DNA of 64,000 nucleotides from Marixanthomonas sp. SCSIO 43207 (GTDB lineage: Bacteria; Bacteroidota; Bacteroidia; Flavobacteriales; Flavobacteriaceae), in contig NZ_CP063203.1 in assembly GCF_019904255.1 (NCBI RefSeq), positions 1,488,001 through 1,552,000 of the forward strand. Reading direction: 5' to 3'. The notes beneath the pieces were generated by a model. The model was not told the DNA's origin. It did not search any database and worked only from the letters and a program-made list of their open reading frames with translations. Shown here piece by piece: positions 17,412 to 25,816 of this stretch; the stretch's first letter is position 1; each line of letters starts with the position of its first letter. A program made the position numbers and the translations under genes.

Positions 17412-18566
17412 TTATTTGCTAATTACTCGTATGGTTTTTTTTACTTCTTCGGCAACTTTACGGGCTTGAGCTATGTCTTCGTCTACAATTGTCACGTGTC
17501 CCATTTTTCTGAAAGGACGCGTTTGTTTTTTTCCGTAAATGTGAGGTGTAACACCATCCATTGCCATGATGGTTTCTATTTTCTCATATTTTACATCACC
17601 GGTATGGTTTTCATCACCTACCAAGTTTACCATTATTCCGCCTACTTTACTGTCGGTTTTTCCTAAAGGTAAATCTAAAATGGCTCGCAAGTGTTGCTCA
17701 AACTGATTGGTGTAACTGGCTTCAATACTGTAATGACCGCTGTTGTGAGGTCTGGGTGCAACTTCGTTAACCAAAATGTCATCATCTTCTGTTTGAAATA
17801 ACTCTACAGCCAAAAGACCTACATGTTTGAAAGCTTCAGAGACTTGTTTGGCAACGGCTCTTGCTTTTTTTGCTACCTCCGGTTCTATTCTTGCCGGGCA
17901 AATCACATATTCAACTTGATTGGCTTCTGGATGAAACTCCATTTCAACAACAGGGTAGGTCTTTACTTCTCCACTAGCGTTACGAGCTACAATTACTGCT
18001 AGCTCATTTTTAAACGGAATTAACTTTTCTGCAATACAGGGCCCTTCAGGAAGTGGAATGACATCTTCTGCATCTCTAATAATACTAACGCCTTTCCCGT
18101 CATAACCTCCTGTGCAGCTCTTCCATACAAATGGGTAGTGCAACTCTTTGCGCACAATGGCTTCGTTTAATGTATACTTATCTTCATAGCGCTTAAAGGG
18201 AGATGTAGGTATTTTATTTTCTTTATAAAATTGTTTTTGAACGCCTTTATCTTGAATTTTACGAAGTGTGTCTGAAGAAGGATATACGGTAACGCCTTCT
18301 TTTTCTAGTTGTTCAAGCGCTTCAACATTTACACCTTCAATCTCAAACGTAAGTACATCTGCTTTTTTTCCGAAGGTATAAACCGTGTTATAATCCATTA
18401 AATCACCTTGTTCAAAATGGTCACAAGCAATGCGACATGGTGCTTCGGGACTAGGATCTAGTACGTTTGTTTTAATATCGTATTTGCGGGTTTCATACAG
18501 TAGCATTTTGCCCAATTGGCCGCCACCGAGTATCCCTAAAGTGAATGAGGACGAAAAGTAATTCAT
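17412..18566 (-). CDS. purK: N5-carboxyaminoimidazole ribonucleotide synthase
   Basis: 384 residues from the ATG at 18566. The frame could also begin at a GTG at 18572, but that codon lies in the likely promoter. LGILGGGQLGKM near the N-terminus starts the ATP-grasp fold; FVWKSCTGGYDGKGV binds ATP; ELFQTEDDDILVNEVAPRPHNSGHYSIEA holds the metal-binding acidic residues. It makes N5-CAIR from AIR, bicarbonate and ATP, feeding PurE directly downstream. The -7 element TATCTTTG ends five bases before the ATG. Confidence 0.97.
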   Translation of the reverse strand: MNYFSSSFTLGILGGGQLGKMLLYETRKYDIKTNVLDPSPEAPCRIACDHFEQGDLMDYNTVYTFGKKADVLTFEIEGVNVEALEQLEKEGVTVYPSSDTLRKIQDKGVQKQFYKENKIPTSPFKRYEDKYTLNEAIVRKELHYPFVWKSCTGGYDGKGVSIIRDAEDVIPLPEGPCIAEKLIPFKNELAVIVARNASGEVKTYPVVEMEFHPEANQVEYVICPARIEPEVAKKARAVAKQVSEAFKHVGLLAVELFQTEDDDILVNEVAPRPHNSGHYSIEASYTNQFEQHLRAILDLPLGKTDSKVGGIMVNLVGDENHTGDVKYEKIETIMAMDGVTPHIYGKKQTRPFRKMGHVTIVDEDIAQARKVAEEVKKTIRVISK

Positions 18567-18571
18567 ACGCA

Positions 18572-18579
18572 CAAAGATA
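18572..18579 (-). promoter_or_regulatory. -7 promoter element TATCTTTG directly before purK
   Basis: The minus strand reads TATCTTTG followed by TGCGT and then the ATG at 18566. The five-base gap predicts a leaderless purK mRNA and argues for 18566, not 18572, as the start. Confidence 0.5.
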
Positions 18580-18704
18580 ACAAAAGGTGTTGGGAGTTTT
18601 TTACTTTTTAAAGGAGAGTTTTTTAAATAGGATTTTCAAAGCTTTAGAAAATTACGTTTATATTTTTAGGATAGATTCATTCTACCTACAATGGTTTGAG
18701 AATT

Positions 18705-18773
18705 GTTCGAGTTTTGTACGTAAAATAAAGGATTTCTTGTAGCATTGTCGAAGGAGTCTCGAACAAAACTCGA
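18705..18773. repeat. Intergenic inverted repeat
   Basis: TCGAGTTTTGT at 18707-18717 and ACAAAACTCGA at 18763-18773 are exact reverse complements with 45 bases between. A second pairing, GTTCGAG (18705-18711) with CTCGAAC (18758-18764), overlaps it. The unit lies in the largest gap of the window (18573-18856), between the divergent purK and RDD genes. There is no T tract on either side, so it is not a plain terminator. Confidence 0.55.
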
Positions 18774-18856
18774 GTAAAACTGCTTAAAACCTGTAAAATA
18801 ACAACTTCTATTTTTTTTATATGTTTACAGATTTTAATTACAACCAACCATACTTT

Positions 18857-19443
18857 ATGGAAAATGAGTTTACAGATGTGATGTCTCAACGCACTGATAG
18901 AGATTTAATACAAATTGTTACTTCAGATAGGGAGAAATATCAACCTGAAGCACTAGAAGCCGCAGATGCAGAGATTAAATCTAGAAATATTGATACGAGT
19001 ACCTTTAACGACTTACGAGAACAATCAATTATTGAACGCCAAAAAAGGGATGCGGTTATAAGTGATTTGGCACCCGGTCACTTACGTTTAGTAAACCACA
19101 TAATAGATTTGCTAGTTTCTTATATACTTTCAATGTTTGTATTTTCAATATGTAGTTTGTTTTTACCAGAGATAGAAAGCCCCTTGGTTACCATAGTAGT
19201 TATATTGTTAGTGTTTGGTACCTTCATATCATATTATGTTATTATGGAGGTTGCTTGGCAAAAGACACTAGGGAATTTGCTACAAAGACCAAGGTAGTTT
19301 TAAACAATGGAGAGAGGCCAAGAGAAAAGGATATTGTAATACGCACGCTGTGTCGGTTAATTCCTTTTGATCGAATTTCGTTTCTATTTATGAAACAAGG
19401 TTTTCATGATGTGCTTTCAAAAACAAAAGTGATTAAAGATTAA
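18857..19443 (+). pseudogene. RDD-family membrane protein gene split by a one-base frameshift
   Basis: Two overlapping frames together encode one RDD protein of about 195 residues. The first part, from the ATG at 18857, has a soluble N-terminal domain (MENEFTDVMSQRTDRDL), then APGHLRLVNHIIDLLVSY and two membrane segments, ending at a premature TAG at 19295-19297. The second part, in the -1 frame, continues with FATKTKVVLNNGERPREKDIVIRTL, the usual C-terminal half of RDD proteins. Insertion of one base in GGGAATTTG near 19271-19276 would restore an uninterrupted TLGKFATKTKVV. No slippery heptamer is present. It may be a decaying gene or a sequencing error. RDD protein function is unknown. An in-frame ATG at 18821 is an alternative start. 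Confidence 0.8.
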
Positions 19444-19497
19444 TTATTTATATAAAACACTTTCTCTATATGCGTCTTTCAAATGCTTTTCAATTAG

Positions 19498-19505
19498 TAT
19501 CTTTG
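19498..19505 (+). promoter_or_regulatory. -7 promoter element TATCTTTG for adk-obg
   Basis: TATCTTTG matches TAnnTTTG and would start transcription near 19510, giving a leader of about 50 nt to the adk ATG at 19561. A weak TTTC occurs 17 bases upstream in the -33 position. Confidence 0.55.
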
Positions 19506-19560
19506 CATCTTCGTTATGTGGCGATTTATAAAAAATATATTCAGTAAGAACAAAAAAGTA

Positions 19561-20133
19561 ATGACAAACATAGTATTATTTGGTCCTCCGGGCGCCGGAA
19601 AAGGAACACAAGCAGACGTGTTAAAGAAAAAATATAAGTTAGTGCATATATCAACCGGTGATGTATTTAGGTATAATATTAAAAACAATACAGAGTTGGG
19701 TGATTTAGCAAAAAGCTATATGGACAAAGGTCATCTTGTGCCAGATGAGGTTACTATTAATATGTTGAAAGCTGAAGTTGAAAAAAACGAAGATGCCAAC
19801 GGGTTTATATTTGATGGTTTTCCACGTACAGAGGCACAAGCCGAAGCATTGTCAAACTTAATGACAGAAAAAAACACGCAGATTAATGCAATGGTAGCTT
19901 TGGAAGTAGATGATGAGGTATTGGTAAAACGTTTGCTGGAGCGCGGAAAAGTTAGCGGAAGAGCAGACGATGCAAATGAAGATGTGATACGAGAGCGTAT
20001 AGCTGAATATTATCGCAAAACTGATATATTAAAAAATTACTATCAAAACCAAGACAAATACTACGGCGTAGACGGAGTAGGTAGTATTCAAGAAATTACC
20101 GAACGTTTAAGCAAAGTAATAGACACTTTATAA
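19561..20133 (+). CDS. adk: Adenylate kinase
   Basis: 190 residues from the ATG at 19561. An in-frame ATG at 19516 would add 15 basic residues with no similarity to adenylate kinases, and TNIVLFGPPGAGKGTQ is the normal N-terminus. The P-loop GPPGAGKGT, the AMP-binding segment (STGDVFRYNI, DGFPRT) and a short LID (GRADDANEDVIRERI) are present. The LID lacks the zinc Cys residues and is the short form, as in other Bacteroidota. It interconverts ATP + AMP and 2 ADP. It precedes obg by 19 bases. In many bacteria adk lies between secY and infA; here that position (54382-54386) is empty. Confidence 0.96.
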   Translation: MTNIVLFGPPGAGKGTQADVLKKKYKLVHISTGDVFRYNIKNNTELGDLAKSYMDKGHLVPDEVTINMLKAEVEKNEDANGFIFDGFPRTEAQAEALSNLMTEKNTQINAMVALEVDDEVLVKRLLERGKVSGRADDANEDVIRERIAEYYRKTDILKNYYQNQDKYYGVDGVGSIQEITERLSKVIDTL

Positions 20134-20152
20134 TACGAAAGGCTGAAAATTT

Positions 20153-21169
20153 ATGACTGAAGGGAATTTTGTTGATTATGTAAAAATTCATGTTACTTCC
20201 GGAAAAGGAGGCAAAGGAAGTACGCACCTGCGTAGGGAAAAATACATCCCAAAAGGAGGTCCCGATGGAGGTGACGGAGGTCGTGGAGGTCATATAATCG
20301 TTAAGGCCAATAAAAATATGTGGACGCTATATCACTTAAAATTTAAGCGTCACTTTAGAGCTGGTCACGGAGGCGCAGGTGGTAAACAAACCAGCACCGG
20401 TGCTGATGGTGATGATGTAATTATTGAAGTACCTTTAGGAACTGTAATTAAAAACACAGACACCGGCAAAACCCTCTTTGAAATGACCGAACATGATGAA
20501 GAGCGCATTGTAGCCGAAGGCGGAAAAGGAGGAAAAGGAAATGCTCATTTCAAGTCGGCAACTAGACAAACACCGCGTTTTGCTCAACCAGGTTTAGAAG
20601 GAGAAGAAGTAAATATTACTGTAGAACTTAAAGTGTTGGCAGATGTAGGTTTGGTAGGGTTTCCTAATGCAGGAAAATCAACTTTACTCTCGGTAGTAAC
20701 CGCTGCTAAACCAAAAATTGCCAATTATGAGTTTACTACTTTAAAACCAAACCTTGGTATTGTAACTCATAGAGAACATAACACCTTTGTAATGGCAGAT
20801 ATTCCTGGGATTATAGAAGGTGCTGCCGAAGGAAAAGGTCTAGGGCATTACTTTTTACGTCATATAGAACGTAACTCAACGTTGCTGTTTTTAATTCCTG
20901 CAGATGCAGATGATATAAAAAAACAATACGATATTTTACTAGATGAATTAAAACGCTATAATCCTGAATTGCTAGATAAGGAACGGTTAATTGCCATATC
21001 AAAAAGCGATATGCTTGATGAAGAGTTAAAAGGTGAAATGAAAGCCCAGCTCGATGATGATTTTAAAAACTTGGATTATCTATTTATTTCTTCTGTAGCG
21101 CAACAAGGTTTGGTAGAGCTTAAAGACAAACTTTGGCAGATGCTTAATAAAGATGTAGAAGAAGTTTAA
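20153..21169 (+). CDS. obg: Obg-family GTPase, ribosome assembly
   Basis: 338 residues. The Gly-rich Obg fold occupies ~1-160 ([27 protein letters not shown]). The G domain follows: G1 [11 protein letters not shown] near 170, G3 [16 protein letters not shown], and a G4 variant SKSD in place of NKxD. The protein ends soon after the G domain, so the variable C-terminal OCT-type extension found in E. coli and B. subtilis is absent. It acts in late large-subunit assembly and stress control. It is transcribed with adk. Confidence 0.96.
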   Translation: MTEGNFVDYVKIHVTSGKGGKGSTHLRREKYIPKGGPDGGDGGRGGHIIVKANKNMWTLYHLKFKRHFRAGHGGAGGKQTSTGADGDDVIIEVPLGTVIKNTDTGKTLFEMTEHDEERIVAEGGKGGKGNAHFKSATRQTPRFAQPGLEGEEVNITVELKVLADVGLVGFPNAGKSTLLSVVTAAKPKIANYEFTTLKPNLGIVTHREHNTFVMADIPGIIEGAAEGKGLGHYFLRHIERNSTLLFLIPADADDIKKQYDILLDELKRYNPELLDKERLIAISKSDMLDEELKGEMKAQLDDDFKNLDYLFISSVAQQGLVELKDKLWQMLNKDVEEV

Positions 21170-21238
21170 CCATCTTTTACAATCTAATGGCGTACTTTTT
21201 GCGTAGTTTTAATGTAAGAATATAACTCGCTTAAAACT

Positions 21239-21757
21239 ATGAAGTATTTTTCTATTGTATTGATTGCCCTGCTATTCGTTTCTTGCGGAACAAGTGTTGG
21301 AGTTGACTATGACAAAGAAGTTAATTTTGCACAATACACTACCTATAATTTTTTCCCTACAATTGATTCGGGGTTGAATGACCTGGATGACAAGCGCATT
21401 ATGAACGTAACCGATAGCTTGTTGCAAGCTCGAGGTTTTAAAAAATCTGAAACACCACAGGTATACATAAATTTTTATGCTAAAGAACGTTTAACCAATT
21501 CTAGAAACACTATCGGAATTGGTATTGGCGGTGGTGGAGGCAATGTAGGAGTAGGTGTTGGCGGCGGTATTCCCATAGGAGGTCGTGTAGTTGAACAAGT
21601 TATAACAATGGATTTTATTGACGTATCAAATGACGATTTGGTATGGCAAGCAATTGCAGAAACCGAACTTAAAGAGAAAGCTAAACCCTTACAAAAGAAA
21701 AAACACTATGAAGAAGTGGTTTCAAAAATCTTAAAAAAATACCCGCCTTCAAAGTAA
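21239..21757 (+). CDS. DUF4136 lipoprotein with a glycine-rich loop
   Basis: 172 residues. A lipoprotein signal ends at Cys16 (FVSCG). The DUF4136 pattern follows: VDYDKEVNFAQYTTYNFFP, then TPQVYINFYAKE and a C-terminal WQAIAETELKEKA strand. A glycine-rich stretch (about residues 93-115, GIGIGGGGGNVGVGVGGG) sits in the middle and is missing from the paralogue directly downstream. The protein is expected in the periplasm or on a membrane. Function unknown. Its stop overlaps the next start by one base. Confidence 0.85.
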   Translation: MKYFSIVLIALLFVSCGTSVGVDYDKEVNFAQYTTYNFFPTIDSGLNDLDDKRIMNVTDSLLQARGFKKSETPQVYINFYAKERLTNSRNTIGIGIGGGGGNVGVGVGGGIPIGGRVVEQVITMDFIDVSNDDLVWQAIAETELKEKAKPLQKKKHYEEVVSKILKKYPPSK

Positions 21758-22278
21758 TGAAATATGTAATTGTTTGCTGTTTTGCGTTTTTGTTTACATC
21801 GTGTATTGCTACAATGGATGTGCAGTATGATGAAACCCTTGATGTAAAAAAATATAAAACCTACAGTTTTTATCCGGTTATCGATTCAAACCTTCCCGAA
21901 ACCGAAACAAAGCAAATTATGCAGCTTATAACATTTCAGCTTTTTAAATTAAATTATAAAAAAGCCGACAATCCAGATTTTTACATCAATTTTTTTGTTG
22001 AAGAAAATAATATGTACATCCCAAAGTCTTCAGAAGAAGAACCTGAAACCGAAACACCTTCAGATGATAAAACAAAAAGTAATACCTTACGTTTAAAAAC
22101 TGTGGCAATAGACCAAGTAATGTATTTGGATGTAGTAGATGTAAAAAACGACCAATTGGCTTGGAGTGCTATAATTGAAGGTTCAATTGAAGAACCCATA
22201 ACAGAAGAAAAAATGTTTCAGTATTATTCTGAAAAAATTGAAAAAGCTTTTATAAAATTTCAAGAAGTCTCAAATTGA
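21757..22278 (+). CDS. DUF4136 lipoprotein, tandem paralogue
   Basis: 173 residues with a lipoprotein Cys16 (FTSCI). It shares the DUF4136 layout with the preceding gene (VQYDETLDVKKYKTYSFYPVIDS, PDFYINFFVEE, WSAIIEG) but has an acidic/Thr-Pro insert (EEEPETETPSDDK) where its neighbour has a glycine-rich loop. It is translationally coupled to that neighbour (TAATG overlap) and followed 12 bases later by a TPR gene. Function unknown. Confidence 0.83.
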   Translation: MKYVIVCCFAFLFTSCIATMDVQYDETLDVKKYKTYSFYPVIDSNLPETETKQIMQLITFQLFKLNYKKADNPDFYINFFVEENNMYIPKSSEEEPETETPSDDKTKSNTLRLKTVAIDQVMYLDVVDVKNDQLAWSAIIEGSIEEPITEEKMFQYYSEKIEKAFIKFQEVSN

Positions 22279-22290
22279 TAGTTCATAAAT

Positions 22291-23247
22291 ATGAAAAAAA
22301 TACTTTTCTTACTTGTATTGATTCCTTGTTTTGCTTTTGCTCAAAACACCTTTGAGCAGGCCGAGTCTTATTACAAAAAAGAACAATTCAGCAAAGCAAA
22401 ACCATTATTCAAACAGTATTTAAAACAACATCCTAATCATAAAAAAACACGTGAGTATCTAGGAGATATTGCTAGCTATGCTAAGGATTGGGATACCGCT
22501 ATTGATTACTACGAAGCTTTGGTAGAAGAGAATGAAAAAAGCGCAAATTATCATTTTAAGTATGGTGGGGCAATGGGGATGAAAGCGCTAGAAATAAGTA
22601 AAATAAGAGCGCTAACGTATATTGATGATATTAAAGAGCATTTTGAGATCGCAGCACGATTAGACCCTAACCATATAGAGGTGCGTTGGGCACTGGTAGA
22701 GTTTTATATTCAACTACCCGGGATTATTGGAGGTAGTGAAAAGAAAGCAATGAGTTATGCTAATGAATTATTGCAAATTTCACCGGTAGATGGTTTTTTG
22801 GCAAATGGATATATTGCAGAATATAACGATCGTCCTGAGGAGGCAGAAAGCTACTACAAAAGGGCGATAGAAGTAGGTGGGTCACCCCATACCTATGAAA
22901 AGCTTACAAACCTTTACGAGAAAAATAATAAACCAAAAGAAGCAATAGAGACAGCATCTATCTCTCTACAAAAGCATAAACGTAATAGTTTAAACTATCA
23001 AATTGGTAAAATTGCTGCACAGTATGATTTGAGTCCGCAGTTGGGAATTGCTTGTTTACAGGCTTACATAAAAAATCATTCAGTGCGAGATGGTGTTCCA
23101 AAAGATTGGGCTTATTATCGATTGGCACAGATTTATAAAAACTTAGGAAATAAAGATGATGCTTTAAGCTGGATTAATAAAGCACTCTCTAGTCGGTCAG
23201 ATTTTGAGGAAGCTCAAGAAGAAAAGCAGCAAATTCTTGCTATGTAA
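22291..23247 (+). CDS. Exported tetratricopeptide-repeat protein
   Basis: 318 residues. A signal peptide (about 1-17, FAFAQ) is followed by TPR units at roughly 20-100 (AESYYKKEQFSKAKPLF, WDTAIDYYEALVEEN), 170-215 (AEYNDRPEEAESYYKRAIEVG) and 265-318 (LAQIYKNLGNKDDALSWINKAL). TPRs bind protein partners. The position directly after two DUF4136 lipoproteins suggests a shared periplasmic process, but nothing more can be said. Confidence 0.85.
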   Translation: MKKILFLLVLIPCFAFAQNTFEQAESYYKKEQFSKAKPLFKQYLKQHPNHKKTREYLGDIASYAKDWDTAIDYYEALVEENEKSANYHFKYGGAMGMKALEISKIRALTYIDDIKEHFEIAARLDPNHIEVRWALVEFYIQLPGIIGGSEKKAMSYANELLQISPVDGFLANGYIAEYNDRPEEAESYYKRAIEVGGSPHTYEKLTNLYEKNNKPKEAIETASISLQKHKRNSLNYQIGKIAAQYDLSPQLGIACLQAYIKNHSVRDGVPKDWAYYRLAQIYKNLGNKDDALSWINKALSSRSDFEEAQEEKQQILAM

Positions 23248-23321
23248 GCAACTTTTTAATAATCTCTTTTTCTGAATTTATAATTCTGAAATCTTAGCAG
23301 TATCTTTACAAAAAACTCGTT

Positions 23322-24677
23322 ATGCGCGTACATTTTATAGCTATAGGCGGTAGTGCCATGCACAATCTGGCTTTGGCACTTCATGAAAAAGGATATCAAG
23401 TAACCGGTAGTGACGATGAGATATTTGATCCCTCAAAAAGTAGGCTTGAAGCCAAAGGATTATTGCCGGTAGAATATGGCTGGTTTCCTGAAAAAATCAC
23501 TTCAGAAATTGATGCTGTCATCCTAGGTATGCACGCAAAAGAAGATAATACTGAATTAAAAAAAGCTGAATCATTAGGACTAAAAATTTATTCTTACCCC
23601 GAGTTTTTATACGAACAATCAAAACATAAAACACGTGTTGTCATTGGAGGTTCACACGGAAAAACCACAATTACCTCCATGATTTTACACGTGATGCACT
23701 ACCATAATAAAGAAGTTGATTATATGGTTGGGGCGCAACTAGAGGGTTTTGATACTATGGTTCACCTTACAGAAGAAAACGACTTTATCGTTTTGGAAGG
23801 TGACGAATATCTATCGTCTCCTATAGATCGTAGGCCAAAATTTCACCTGTATAAACCTAATATTGCTCTGTTAAGTGGTATCGCTTGGGATCATATCAAT
23901 GTATTTCCTACCTATGAAAATTATGTTGAGCAGTTTAAAATATTTTTAAACGAGATTACAGACGGCGGAGCCATTATTTATAATGAAGAAGATGCTGAAG
24001 TAAAACAAATCGTTGAGGCAACTCAAAACCCTATAAAAAAATATCCATACAAAACCCCTGCACATACTGTTGAAGATGGTGAAACACTCTTAGAAACATC
24101 AGAAGGCCCTATGCCTATTGAAATCTTTGGAAAACATAACTTAAGTAATCTAGAAGGTGCTCGATGGATTTGCCAGTTAATGGGCATAGATGCAGATGAT
24201 TTTTATGAAGCTATTGCTACCTTTAAAGGAGCTAGCAAGCGATTAGAAAAAATTGCTGAAACAAAAACAGCATTGGCTTTTAAAGATTATGCACATTCAC
24301 CAAGCAAAGTAAAGGCAACTACTCAAGCTGTAAAAAATCAATATCCAGAAAAAAAACTATTGGCGTGCCTAGAATTGCACACATATAGCAGCTTAAACCC
24401 TGAATTTTTAACCCAATATAAAGGAGCGCTTGATGCAGCAGATGTAGCTGCAGTGTTTTACTCTCCTCACGCAGTAATGATTAAACAACTGGCAGAAGTA
24501 AAAGCCGAACAAATTGAAGAAGCTTTTCAGCGTGATGATTTAATTATATTTACCAATCCTGCAGATTTCAAAACCTTCTTATATTCTGAAGATTATCAAA
24601 ACACCGTTCTATTATTAATGAGTAGTGGTAATTATGGAGGGTTAGACTTTGACGAGGTAACAGCGTACTTAGAATAA
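23322..24677 (+). CDS. mpl: UDP-N-acetylmuramate:L-Ala-gamma-D-Glu-meso-DAP ligase (Mpl-type)
   Basis: 451 residues, Mur ligase fold. The N-terminal nucleotide-binding HFIAIGGSAMHNLALAL is followed by the central P-loop GGSHGKTTITSM (about residue 110), the ALLSGIAWDHINVFPTYE segment and a C-terminal domain with KDYAHSPSKV. The IGGSAM and MHAKEDN motifs favour Mpl over MurC. Mpl reuses murein tripeptide by ligating it to UDP-MurNAc in the cytoplasm. It stands alone behind a TATCTTTA element at 23301-23308 and abuts a convergent gene with only one base between. Confidence 0.9.
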   Translation: MRVHFIAIGGSAMHNLALALHEKGYQVTGSDDEIFDPSKSRLEAKGLLPVEYGWFPEKITSEIDAVILGMHAKEDNTELKKAESLGLKIYSYPEFLYEQSKHKTRVVIGGSHGKTTITSMILHVMHYHNKEVDYMVGAQLEGFDTMVHLTEENDFIVLEGDEYLSSPIDRRPKFHLYKPNIALLSGIAWDHINVFPTYENYVEQFKIFLNEITDGGAIIYNEEDAEVKQIVEATQNPIKKYPYKTPAHTVEDGETLLETSEGPMPIEIFGKHNLSNLEGARWICQLMGIDADDFYEAIATFKGASKRLEKIAETKTALAFKDYAHSPSKVKATTQAVKNQYPEKKLLACLELHTYSSLNPEFLTQYKGALDAADVAAVFYSPHAVMIKQLAEVKAEQIEEAFQRDDLIIFTNPADFKTFLYSEDYQNTVLLLMSSGNYGGLDFDEVTAYLE

Positions 24678-24678
24678 A

Positions 24679-25281
24679 TTAGTTTCTATAAATAGAGTTT
24701 ATAAATTCTGAAAGAGATCTTTCGGTTTTGGCTTTAAGAGCACTTCTAGTGTTTTCTTGATCAGCTTTACTTTTATCTTGTGATAATTTAAACTTACCTT
24801 CCCACTTGGTAATTTCAATTTCAAAAGTTTGAATATAATTTACAAAGCGATCCATTTTAGGATTATCTTTTTGTAATACAAAACGCTGTTCGCTTCCTTC
24901 CAAAAACTTTGTCATAGCAATCATACTGTTTTTTGCTATTTCAGCATCATTAATTAAATGAATTTTCCCTGTGATATGAACGGCGATATAATTCCATGTA
25001 GGGAGTTGGTCTTTAGATTCATAAATAGATGGTGAAATATAACAATCGGGACCTTTAAAAATTACTGTAGCTTCGGTTCCTTCCTGTAAGGTGTTATACT
25101 GCGGATTGTTTTTGTCAATATGAGCAACTAGTGTTTTAGTTTCGGTGTTATAAATAAAAGGAATGTGCGTTATAAGTGGCTTGTTGTCATAAACTGTCAC
25201 TAGCATACCTAACGGAAATTTTTGTATTACAGAAATCAATTTTTTTCTGTCTAGCTCTTGATAGTGAGGCGAAGGATACAT
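24679..25281 (-). CDS. PaiB-like FMN-binding split-barrel protein
   Basis: 200 residues. The start MYPSPHYQELDRKKLISVIQKFPLGMLVT and the later LIAHxPF-like segment (LITHIPFIYN), GPDCYISPSIYESKDQLPTWNYIAVHITG, are typical of the FMN-binding negative transcriptional regulator family (PaiB). Members bind FMN, and the Bacillus protein affects sporulation and degradative-enzyme genes; the role here is unknown. It lies 25 bases downstream of a broken DUF1569 gene in the same direction. Confidence 0.88.
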   Translation of the reverse strand: MYPSPHYQELDRKKLISVIQKFPLGMLVTVYDNKPLITHIPFIYNTETKTLVAHIDKNNPQYNTLQEGTEATVIFKGPDCYISPSIYESKDQLPTWNYIAVHITGKIHLINDAEIAKNSMIAMTKFLEGSEQRFVLQKDNPKMDRFVNYIQTFEIEITKWEGKFKLSQDKSKADQENTRSALKAKTERSLSEFINSIYRN

Positions 25282-25306
25282 AGTTTATTTTGAGTTGATA
25301 TGATGT

Positions 25307-25757
25307 CTATGAATTGAATTGCTTTAAATGGTGGTCTAAGTGTTTATATTGCATTTGCCCCCATTGTTGGCTGGTAAATGTCCCAAAAATAGGATGTTTA
25401 GGCCAATTGTGTTGCTCTCCTTTTGCTTTAAGCTCATCGATTAATAGTACAAGGCTATTTTTTTCTTTATCAAAGTCTTTCTGTTCACTTACAATAAATT
25501 CTTTTGCGGTAGGTAAGTTTTGTTTCCATGGTTTATCATTATACAAGGTTGATTTAAAACTTTTGATGAGCAACCTCATAAAAATGTTGGGCTTTTTTAC
25601 CGTTGTTTTTTTGTAATGCAATTTCAATAGTTTTTTGGCAATGATGCATCATTTGAGCTGCATTCATTTTGCCCCATTTAGGTGTTTGATGTGCGTTTAC
25701 CTGTTCAATGCGCTGTTTAATTTCTGAATAGGTGTCTTGAGAAAATATAGATTTCAT
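25307..25757 (-). pseudogene. DUF1569 (DinB-superfamily) gene split by a one-base frameshift
   Basis: Two overlapping minus-strand frames together make one DUF1569 protein of about 150 residues. The first, from 25757, reads MKSIFSQDTYSEIKQRIEQV ... WGKMNAAQMMHHCQK and runs off into a non-homologous tail. The second continues KPNIFMRLLIKSFKS and ends with the family C-terminus WGQMQYKHLDHHLKQF. The junction is a run of six T on the plus strand (25593-25598); five would restore the frame (GKKPNIFM). The His residues in MMHHC and HLDHH match the expected DinB-like metal site. It could be real decay, transcriptional slippage at the homopolymer, or a sequencing error. Confidence 0.82.
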
Positions 25758-25774
25758 ACACTTGAAATTTTCAG

Positions 25775-25800
25775 TTTAAAGATACATTATTATCTTTAAA
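25775..25800. promoter_or_regulatory. Palindromic divergent promoter between DUF1569 gene and radC
   Basis: TTTAAAGATA (25775-25784), six bases, and TATCTTTAAA (25791-25800) form an exact inverted repeat. Each arm contains a TATCTTTA -7-like element pointing outward: one ends 18 bases before radC, the other 19 bases before the DUF1569 gene. Confidence 0.5.
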
Positions 25801-25816
25801 GGATTAACCGTATTGC

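Noticed and set aside
18572-18572. GTG start for purK
   Set aside because: It overlaps the TATCTTTG element; the ATG six bases later fits promoter and homology.
19255-19297. Programmed -1 frameshift in the RDD gene
   Set aside because: No X XXY YYZ heptamer in the right phase and no clear downstream stem; a simple one-base indel explains it.
19516-19560. 15-residue basic N-terminal extension of adenylate kinase
   Set aside because: No adenylate kinase homology; the -7 element at 19498-19505 would leave almost no leader, and the ATG at 19561 gives the standard N-terminus.
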